Shown: piece after piece, positions 8,010-12,997 of the stretch | Layout: every line of letters begins with the position of its first letter | Position numbering within the stretch: the stretch's first letter is position 1 | NCBI GenBank assembly: GCA_903913345.1 | Contig: CAIWLA010000005.1 | Coordinates: forward strand, 1-12,997 | DNA length: 12,997 bases | Source of the DNA: an uncultured Magnetococcales bacterium | GTDB taxonomy: Bacteria; Pseudomonadota; Magnetococcia; Magnetococcales; Magnetaquicoccaceae | Direction: 5' to 3' | The notes under the pieces: model-generated | Database searches by the model: none | Told to the model about the DNA's origin: nothing | The model's input: the letters and a program-made list of their open reading frames with translations, nothing else | Program-made: the position numbers and the translations under genes

Positions 8010-8064
8010 GGGGTCCAGGGGTCCAGGGGATTATCCCCCGGTGGGGTTCGGGGCGCAGCCCCGA
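8010..8064 (+). repeat. GC-rich intergenic hairpin repeat, copy 2
   Basis: Two tandem GGGGTCCA units (8010-8025) precede a perfect 13-base inverted repeat GGGGATTATCCCC (8026-8038). After GGTGGGGTT comes a second hairpin, TCGGGGC-GCA-GCCCCGA (8048-8064). The first hairpin and its flanks match copy 1 at 1-36 in inverse orientation. No T-run follows, so it is not a classic terminator, although the hairpins may impede or stabilise transcripts. It fills much of the 180-base gap between ampD and mpl. The rest of that gap holds no supported feature. Confidence 0.65.
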
Positions 8065-8169
8065 TGTCAGCCAGGGAGCGATGGCAAGAGAGGGACAGGC
8101 CCGGTCTTGACCCTTCAGGGAGAAGAGGTTGATGGCTATTCACGATGGTTGGAGTGGAAAAAACAGACC

Positions 8170-9567
8170 ATGACACACCTGCACATTATTGGTATTTGCG
8201 GCACAGCGATGGCCGGTCTGGCGACCATGGCCAAGGAGCAGGGGATGTGGGTGACCGGTTCGGACAGCGGCATCTATCCCCCCATGAGCACCCTGCTGGA
8301 GTCCCTGGAGATTTCGCTGACGGAGGGATTTCATCCAGACCACCTGGATCCACGGCCCGATCTGGTCCTGGTGGGCAATACCATTTCCCGTGGCAATCCC
8401 GAACTGGAGGCGGTGTTGGACCGGGACATTCCCTATTGTTCGGGCGCGCAGTGGCTCTTTGAGCATGTCCTGGCGGGGCGACATGCGGTGGTGGCCTCTG
8501 GCACCCATGGCAAGACGACGACGACCAGCCTGTTGGCCTGCATCTGGGAGGCGGCGGGTTTGCATCCGGGTTTTTTGATCGGCGGGATTCCCCTGGATTT
8601 TGGGCGCGGTGCCCGTCTGCCCAGGGGGCCATGGGTGATGGTGGAAGGGGATGAGTATGACACGGCCTTTTTCGACAAGAGGCCCAAGTTTTTGCACTAT
8701 CGACCAAAAACCCTGATCGTCAACAATCTGGAATTTGATCACGCCGATATTTATCCCGACCTGGAGGCCATTCGCCGGCAATTTCGCCTGCTGTTGCGTT
8801 CGGTGCCGGCCTCGGGCCATCTGATTGCCAATGGGGATGATCCAGAGGTGCGGGCGTTGCTGCCGTTTGCCTTCAGTCGGGTTGTCACCTATGGACTGAC
8901 GGGTCGGCAGACCTTCATGGCCACCCTGGAGAGCGGGGATGGTCGCTGCTGGACCGTGCATCAGGAGGGGGTTGCCCTGTTTTCCGTGCAGTGGAGCGCG
9001 CTGGGTGAGCACAATGTGCTCAACGGTCTGGCGGCGGCGGCGGCGGCTTTGGTCAATGGTCTGCCGCCGGAGCGGATCAAGGCGGGTCTGGAACGGTTTC
9101 AGGGGGTGGCGCGGCGTCTGCAGTGGCGGTTTGAGGCCAATCGGGTGGCCGTCTATGATGATTTTGCCCATCATCCCACGGCGATTGCCACCACTCTGGC
9201 GGGTTTGCGGGCGAATATCGGGTCGGCGCGGTTGTGGGTGGTTCTGGAGCCGCGTTCCAACACCATGCGCACACGGGTTCATCAGGACCGTCTGGCACCG
9301 GCGTTTGTGTCGGCGGATCGGGTCATCCTGGCCCGTCCCCAGGCGCGGGGTCTGTCGGCTGCGGAGATGTTGGATGTGGAGGCCGTGGTGGCCCAGTTGA
9401 ATCAAGGGGATCCACCGGGCGATTCCCCCACTGCGGTGGTGGTGGCCGATGCCAATGAGGCGGTGGCCCTGTTGAGTCGGCAGTGTGCGCCGGGGGATCA
9501 TGTGGTGATCATGAGCAATGGAGGGTTTGACGGTATTCACCAAAAGTTGCAGCAGGCCTGGTCTTGA
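8170..9567 (+). CDS. mpl: UDP-N-acetylmuramate:L-alanyl-gamma-D-glutamyl-meso-diaminopimelate ligase
   Basis: Mpl ligates the recycled tripeptide L-Ala-gamma-D-Glu-meso-DAP to UDP-MurNAc using ATP. It thereby returns the product of muropeptide recycling to peptidoglycan synthesis. The 465-residue protein has the Mur ligase three-domain order. First comes an N-terminal Rossmann fold (HIIGICGTAMAGLA) with the Mpl-like VTGSDSGIYPPMSTLLE block. The ATP site GTHGKTTT is at 111-118. EGDEYDTAFFDKR is at 159-171, followed by NNLEFDHADIY. The C-terminal domain has YDDFAHHPTAI, LEPRSNTM and MSNGGFDGIHQKL. EYDTAFFDKR and SNGGFDGIHQKL distinguish Mpl from MurC. I start at ATG 8170 because homology begins at MTHLHIIGICGT. 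The nearest GGAG is 15 bases upstream, so the ribosome binding site is poor. yqgE begins two bases after the stop. Confidence 0.96.
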   Translation: MTHLHIIGICGTAMAGLATMAKEQGMWVTGSDSGIYPPMSTLLESLEISLTEGFHPDHLDPRPDLVLVGNTISRGNPELEAVLDRDIPYCSGAQWLFEHVLAGRHAVVASGTHGKTTTTSLLACIWEAAGLHPGFLIGGIPLDFGRGARLPRGPWVMVEGDEYDTAFFDKRPKFLHYRPKTLIVNNLEFDHADIYPDLEAIRRQFRLLLRSVPASGHLIANGDDPEVRALLPFAFSRVVTYGLTGRQTFMATLESGDGRCWTVHQEGVALFSVQWSALGEHNVLNGLAAAAAALVNGLPPERIKAGLERFQGVARRLQWRFEANRVAVYDDFAHHPTAIATTLAGLRANIGSARLWVVLEPRSNTMRTRVHQDRLAPAFVSADRVILARPQARGLSAAEMLDVEAVVAQLNQGDPPGDSPTAVVVADANEAVALLSRQCAPGDHVVIMSNGGFDGIHQKLQQAWS

Positions 9568-9569
9568 CC

Positions 9570-10154
9570 ATGGACGCCACGCAAGAGACCATCCCGATCG
9601 GGCGGGGATTGGCGGGCAAATTTTTGATTGCCATGCCCGGATTGCAGGATTCAAACTTTGAAAGGGCGGTTTTGTTTGTCTGTACCCACAACAAGGCGGG
9701 TGCCCTGGGGTTGGTGATCAACCAGCCCCATGAGGCGGACATGTCCGAGGTGTTGGCACCCATGGGGTTGGAGTGGGGTCGCCCGGAGCAGCCGATTGTC
9801 TTCCAGGGGGGGCCGGTGGCACTGGACCGGGGTTTTATGCTGTATGAAGCCGATCTGAATCTTCCGGGCCATGTGCGCATTTGCGATCATATCTATCTGG
9901 GGACCAATCCCGATATTTTGCGCCACATGGTGCAATCGGATGAACATGGCCGTTTTCTGTTTGCCCTGGGCTATTCCGGCTGGGCCAGCGGACAGTTGGA
10001 GACGGAACTGCGGGACAATGTGTGGCTGGTCAGTGCCTTGGATCGCACCATTCTGTTTGACCTGCCGGTCCTGGCCCGCTGGGAGTCGGCCATCCGGTTG
10101 CTGGGCATCGATCCGCTCCATCTGGTGGACCCCGGTCGGGGGTTGGTGAATTGA
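9570..10154 (+). CDS. yqgE: YqgE/AlgH (UPF0301) family protein
   Basis: A 194-residue member of UPF0301 (YqgE/AlgH; 187 aa in E. coli). The family is widespread in proteobacteria and structurally known, but has no settled biochemical function. AlgH was named for an effect on alginate production in Pseudomonas. The family blocks are all present: GRGLAGKFLIAMPGL, LGLVINQP, VFQGGPVALDRGF, and the signature ALGYSGWASGQLETELRDN. It starts at ATG 9570, two bases after the mpl stop codon, so the two genes are almost certainly one transcript. In many proteobacteria yqgE adjoins the Holliday-junction resolvase gene yqgF, which is not seen here. No membrane segment or signal peptide is visible. Confidence 0.95.
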   Translation: MDATQETIPIGRGLAGKFLIAMPGLQDSNFERAVLFVCTHNKAGALGLVINQPHEADMSEVLAPMGLEWGRPEQPIVFQGGPVALDRGFMLYEADLNLPGHVRICDHIYLGTNPDILRHMVQSDEHGRFLFALGYSGWASGQLETELRDNVWLVSALDRTILFDLPVLARWESAIRLLGIDPLHLVDPGRGLVN

Positions 10155-10297
10155 GGAATGTCCGGTACGCGGGTCATTCGTGTTTTCAATGCCCATGACG
10201 CCGCCAAATAATAGTAAATAATTCATTTTTTTACCAATGGCATCCCGGTTTCGTGATACACTCTACCTGTCAGCCAACCTCGTCCCTGGAGGCCGTC
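10155..10297 (+). other. AT-rich intergenic spacer before the small membrane protein
   Basis: After yqgE the composition shifts sharply. Positions about 10206-10235 are almost all A and T, with a run of seven T, in a window that is otherwise GC-rich. This fits a promoter region for the small gene that follows, but I could not place a -35/-10 pair with normal spacing. No other gene is supported here. Confidence 0.35.
10288..10292 (+). promoter_or_regulatory. ribosome binding site of the 66-residue protein
   Basis: GGAGG lies five bases before the ATG at 10298. It selects that start over the in-frame GTG at 10253, whose extension MIHSTCQPTSSLEAV looks non-coding. Confidence 0.65.
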
Positions 10298-10498
10298 ATG
10301 ACCGCCGTCATTTTTGACACCCTCATGGATGTTTTGGCTACCAAGGGGGATATCAGAGAACTCGACACCAAAATCACTGGGAGTATGCGCGAACTCGAAC
10401 TGCGTATGGCCGCCGAGATAGCTCCTCTCAAATGGGGTGTGGCTGTTTGTGTCGGCGGCATCATCGCACTCATTCTCAAATCCTTCTTTCCGCACTGA
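10298..10498 (+). CDS. small coiled-coil protein with C-terminal membrane segment (DUF1640/CCDC90-like)
   Basis: A 66-residue protein of unknown function. The N-terminus MTAVIFDT is followed by VLATKGDIRELDTKITGSMRELELRMAAEI, a heptad-like, charged, probably coiled-coil stretch (about residues 11-42). After APLKW comes a hydrophobic segment GVAVCVGGIIALILKSFF at about 47-64, ending PH. This order resembles bacterial DUF1640/CCDC90-type proteins, which usually begin with a T-x-FDT motif and end in a membrane helix. Here the helical portion that normally separates FDT from LATK appears shortened. The likely topology is a C-terminally anchored inner-membrane protein with a cytoplasmic coil. The strong ribosome binding site and preserved membrane segment argue that it is expressed. 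It is flanked by unrelated genes, so context gives no function. The family assignment is from memory and moderately sure. Confidence 0.7.
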   Translation: MTAVIFDTLMDVLATKGDIRELDTKITGSMRELELRMAAEIAPLKWGVAVCVGGIIALILKSFFPH

Positions 10499-10638
10499 TC
10501 GATGGAACTGGGTGGTCGGTTATTTGTCACCATATGTGTTCCGACGACAGTCAGTGCGCCGCCTGTTTGGAGAGGCTTCGCTGGTCCGATGGGTTCCTTT
10601 GTTCAGCTTATGGTGAGTCATTCGCCGCACTAAAATTT

Positions 10639-10643
10639 GGGAG
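10639..10643 (+). promoter_or_regulatory. ribosome binding site of rlmD
   Basis: GGGAG is nine bases before ATG 10653, which supports the start. The rest of the 154-base spacer 10499-10652 shows no convincing promoter or gene. Confidence 0.6.
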
Positions 10644-10652
10644 ACGCACCCC

Positions 10653-11960
10653 ATGACCGACCAGGAACCACTGACACTGCAACTGCACATCGACAAACTG
10701 GTTCCACGGGGGCTGGGGCTGGGATTTCATGACGGGACGGCGGTCTTTGTCCCCTTTACGGCACCCGGTGATCGCATCCTGGCCGAGGTGACCAAGAGAC
10801 AATCGGGCCATCTGTTTGCGCGTTGTGTGCAGATTCTGGAGCCGGGGGCCGAGCGCATCGATCCGGCCTGTGCCCTCTTTACCCAGTGCGGCGGTTGCCA
10901 GTTGCGCCATCTCGGCGGTGGGTTTCAACGGGCGATCAAAGGGGCGTTCATACAGGAAACCTTGGCCCGATTTCCCAACCTGCGGGATACACCCCTTCAG
11001 GAAACCTGGGCGGCCGACGATCGGGTGGATGGATACCGGTGTCGCGCCGGTTTCAAGGTGCGTTGGGTTGGGTCGCGTCTGCTGCTGGGTTTTTTCCAGA
11101 CCGCCTCCCACCGGATAGCGGATTTGACGGCGGTCTGCCCGGTGCTGGAGGGGCGTCTGGGTGCGTTGATCGATCCCATGCGCCGGATGATAGCCGATCT
11201 TTCCGTGCGGCACCAATTGCCGCAGGTGGATGCCGTGGTTGGGGAGGAGGGGATGGGTTTGATTGTCCACCTTCTGGCGACCCCCGCACGGCGTGATCTG
11301 GATGAATTGCGCCGGTTTGCCAGTGAGCAGGGGATTGCCCAACTGTGGTTGCAACGGGGCCGGAAGACCGCCCTGCACCCCCTGGTGCACGAGGCCGAAT
11401 TGTCCTACCGCGTCGAGTCGCGCCCCCTGGTTTTTCATCCGGGCGATTTCATCCAGGCCCATCTGGTTGGCAATATCCGCCTGGTTGCGGAGGCCATGCG
11501 CCAGGGGGGAACCGGGGCGGTGGCCTGGGATCTCTTTTGCGGCATGGGCAATTTTACGGTGCCGCTGGCCCAACGGTTTGCCCATGTGGTGGGCGTGGAC
11601 GGCTACGCCCCGGTCTTGCAGCGGGCCGAGGCCAATGTGGCGGGCAGTCCGGCCACCGTCCGTTTTCAGTGCCTCGATCTCTTTCAGGAGCGGTCCATCG
11701 CCCTCCTGGCCACCGAACGGGCGGCGGATCTGGTCCTGCTGGATCCGCCACGGGAGGGGGCACTCCTCCTGGTCAAATGGTTGATCACCACTTCGTGCCA
11801 ACGATTGGTCTATGTCTCCTGCAATCCGGCCACCTTTGCCCGCGATGCGGCCATCCTGGTTCATGGGGGGTTTGGTCTGGAGAGGGTGCAGCCGATCGAT
11901 CTGTTTCCCCAGACGGCCCATATCGAACTGGTCGCCCTATTTGTCCGTCGTTCGGGCTGA
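10653..11960 (+). CDS. rlmD: 23S rRNA (uracil-C5)-methyltransferase RlmD, TrmA/RumA family
   Basis: A 435-residue SAM-dependent methyltransferase predicted to make m5U at position 1939 of 23S rRNA (E. coli RlmD is 433 aa). An N-terminal TRAM RNA-binding domain covers about residues 8-65 (RGLGLGF...VFVPFTAPGD). The 4Fe-4S cluster cysteines are Cys73, Cys79 and Cys82 (CALFTQCGGC) and Cys162 (AVCPVL). The catalytic domain has the SAM motif WDLFCGMGNFTVPLA at about 292-306, LLDPPREGA, and the nucleophile Cys390 in YVSCNPATFARD. All catalytic and cluster residues are intact. The paralogues TrmA and RlmC are distinguished by lacking the TRAM domain (TrmA also lacks the cluster) and by shorter length. 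Related archaeal and Gram-positive enzymes have other targets, so U1939 is inferred. The gene ends just before a large palindrome and converges with the radical SAM gene. Confidence 0.92.
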   Translation: MTDQEPLTLQLHIDKLVPRGLGLGFHDGTAVFVPFTAPGDRILAEVTKRQSGHLFARCVQILEPGAERIDPACALFTQCGGCQLRHLGGGFQRAIKGAFIQETLARFPNLRDTPLQETWAADDRVDGYRCRAGFKVRWVGSRLLLGFFQTASHRIADLTAVCPVLEGRLGALIDPMRRMIADLSVRHQLPQVDAVVGEEGMGLIVHLLATPARRDLDELRRFASEQGIAQLWLQRGRKTALHPLVHEAELSYRVESRPLVFHPGDFIQAHLVGNIRLVAEAMRQGGTGAVAWDLFCGMGNFTVPLAQRFAHVVGVDGYAPVLQRAEANVAGSPATVRFQCLDLFQERSIALLATERAADLVLLDPPREGALLLVKWLITTSCQRLVYVSCNPATFARDAAILVHGGFGLERVQPIDLFPQTAHIELVALFVRRSG

Positions 11961-11961
11961 T

Positions 11962-11980
11962 CAGGCTCCTTAGGAGCCTG
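11962..11980 (+). terminator. perfect stem-loop immediately after rlmD
   Basis: CAGGCTCC and GGAGCCTG pair around a TTA loop, one base after the rlmD stop codon. GGCAAAAATAA follows rather than a T-run, so it is not a typical intrinsic terminator in the plus direction. It forms the outer flank of the long palindrome and may end or protect the rlmD transcript. Confidence 0.4.
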
Positions 11981-12129
11981 GCAAAAATAACTTGTGCAGA
12001 TTGCGCCGGATTTTGGTTCGCCCGCTAGGCGCGGAAAGGCGCGCATACTATCAGTATGTAAGCCTTTTTGCAACGACGCGGGCGGACCAAAAGACAAGCA
12101 AGATGTTCAAGTTATTTTTGCTAGGCTCC
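11973..12129. repeat. 157-bp near-perfect palindromic element between convergent genes
   Basis: GGAGCCTGGCAAAAATAACTTG (11973-11994) is the reverse complement of 12108-12129 with one mismatch. CGCCCGC and GCGGGCG pair further in. AAAGGC and GCCTTT pair inside that. The centre is CATACT-ATC-AGTATG (12044-12058). The end coordinates place the centre at 12051, so the whole element is symmetric, with a few internal mismatches around 11996-12015 and 12087-12106. Copies of AGGCTCCTTAG lie in direct orientation at 11963-11973 and 12123-12133. It encodes no convincing protein. It looks like a dispersed palindromic repeat or a transposase-less mobile element (MITE-like), and would form a long hairpin in either transcript. 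Confidence 0.85.
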
Positions 12130-12997
12130 TTAGTCGGGTGGATGGTTGCCAAAGTGGTGCGCGTAGACCAGAAGGGCATGGTCGCGAAAGTTGGCCAGAT
12201 ATTGTGCATGGGGGTTGAAGGAGCGGAAAAAGGGCAGGGCCGCCCGGAAGGCGGCGATGGCCTCTTCCATCGACATGCCGGTCCGTGTCCGGTAGCCGAG
12301 GCGTCCTCCAAGGGGGGTCTCCATGGCGGTCCAGATGGTTTCGATCTCAAACTGTTGGGGATCGTTGGCAACGGGTGATCCGGGTTCCAGGGCAAAGAGG
12401 CCGCGGTGGATGGCCTGAATGGCGGTGCGGTGGGTGGCGAGAAAACGGACGGTTTCGTCAAACTCGGCCTGGGTTTCGGTCGGAAAGCCGCACATGATGT
12501 AGACATGGTTGGCGATTCCTGCCGCATGGGCATCGTGGAGTACCTGCGCGATATCCCCTTTTTTGGTTCCCTTGCCCATGAGATCCAGCACCCGCTGACA
12601 ACCGCTTTCCACCCCCCAGAGGAGGTAGCGGCACCCCGATTCGGCCATGGTTTTTAACACATCGGCCGTGAATGATTTGTTGGGTTTCGAGAGGGCATAA
12701 TAGGTTATTTTCAGCCCGGCCTCCCGGATGGCCTTGGCCAGACGGACAAAATGTCCGGGGGAGATCATCTCATCGACCAACGAAAAATGGGTGATTCCCT
12801 GTTCGACAAAATGGCGCAACATCTGGATCACCACCGGCATGGAGTGGAGACGGTAGCTCTCTCCAGCCGATAAATAGTGGACGCAGAATGTGCAGCGACG
12901 CCAATAACAGCCACGGGACAGCAGGAGGGGGAGCACGGGTTCCGGGGCATAATAGCCGTGCAGATTCAGACCGCTGAAATCCGGGATGCCCAGGGAG
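12130..12997 (-). CDS. radical SAM protein, C-terminal 288 residues (5' end outside window)
   Basis: Reading leftward, the open frame runs from the window edge to a TAA at 12132-12130, so the true start lies beyond 12997. The visible part opens with DFSGLNLHGYYAPEPVLPLL, the type of linker that follows a B12-binding domain in many radical SAM proteins. The cysteine cluster CYWRRCTFC (codons at 12909-12883) then begins the radical SAM domain. Its spacing is CX4CX2C rather than the usual CX3CX2C. Later features are FSLVDEMISP, the LWGVESGCQRVLDLM block, and YIMCGFPTETQAEFDETVRFL, as in Elp3/MiaB-like radical SAM TIM barrels. A 4Fe-4S cluster and SAM cleavage to a 5'-deoxyadenosyl radical are expected. 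The substrate is unknown. The stop codon lies in the end of the palindromic element, and the gene converges with rlmD. Confidence 0.85.
   Translation of the reverse strand, partial: SLGIPDFSGLNLHGYYAPEPVLPLLLSRGCYWRRCTFCVHYLSAGESYRLHSMPVVIQMLRHFVEQGITHFSLVDEMISPGHFVRLAKAIREAGLKITYYALSKPNKSFTADVLKTMAESGCRYLLWGVESGCQRVLDLMGKGTKKGDIAQVLHDAHAAGIANHVYIMCGFPTETQAEFDETVRFLATHRTAIQAIHRGLFALEPGSPVANDPQQFEIETIWTAMETPLGGRLGYRTRTGMSMEEAIAAFRAALPFFRSFNPHAQYLANFRDHALLVYAHHFGNHPPD

Noticed and set aside
8107..8135. TTGACC at 8107 as a promoter for mpl
   Set aside because: No acceptable -10 hexamer occurs 16-18 bases downstream.
8140..9654. A 504-codon open frame on the minus strand
   Set aside because: It is antisense to mpl, with low-complexity His/Gln/Arg-rich translation and no family motif. 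The plus strand has full Mpl homology.
10608..11921. A 437-codon open frame on the minus strand
   Set aside because: It is antisense to rlmD, which has intact catalytic and cluster cysteines. The reverse translation shows no domain.
11992..12378. Plus-strand frames across the palindrome and radical SAM gene
   Set aside because: They cross the non-coding palindrome and run antisense to the radical SAM gene, with no domain or ribosome binding site.
1..12997. A hidden defence, toxin-antitoxin, prophage, biosynthetic or CRISPR system
   Set aside because: All substantial genes except the small membrane protein, the LolA-like protein and the radical SAM enzyme are recognised housekeeping genes. 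No integrase, transposase, spaced short repeats or cassette-like gene set is present.

Overview
This window is an ordinary chromosomal segment of a GC-rich Gram-negative proteobacterium, densely packed with housekeeping genes. Eleven genes read left to right, and a partial radical SAM gene reads right to left at the right edge. The protein content (AmpD, Mpl, YqgE, RlmD, RluB, PepN) is proteobacterial. ParE resembles alphaproteobacterial ParE, while IF-1 looks more like the gamma/beta type. A small coiled-coil/membrane protein and GC-rich hairpin repeats of the GGGGTCC...CCCC type suggest, from memory, a Magnetococcales-like organism (an early-branching alphaproteobacterial lineage). That placement is an inference and was not tested by search.

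Layout. Positions 1-36 carry a GC-rich repeat. rluB (145-1065) overlaps pepN (1043-3736). A secreted LolA-like protein (3829-4668) has its own ribosome binding site. A 222-base leader region with a candidate promoter and a hairpin precedes infA (4891-5109), which overlaps parE (5069-7030). Next come a small NifU-C-domain iron-sulfur protein (7138-7383) and ampD (7396-7989). A second copy of the GC-rich repeat (about 8010-8064) lies before mpl (8170-9567). yqgE (9570-10154) follows mpl by two bases. A 66-residue predicted membrane protein (10298-10498) and rlmD (10653-11960) complete the rightward genes. A near-perfect 157-bp palindrome (11973-12129) separates rlmD from the convergent radical SAM gene (12130 to beyond 12997).

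How the genes work together. RluB and RlmD modify 23S rRNA and IF-1 acts in translation initiation. PepN trims peptides and ParE decatenates chromosomes. AmpD and Mpl form the clearest functional pair: AmpD releases the murein tripeptide from anhydro-muropeptides, and Mpl re-attaches that tripeptide to UDP-MurNAc.

I found no defence system, biosynthetic gene cluster, prophage, transposase gene, tRNA, rRNA or CRISPR array. The parts least explained by known genes are the long palindrome, the GC-rich repeat family, the short membrane protein and the radical SAM protein with an unusual cysteine spacing.
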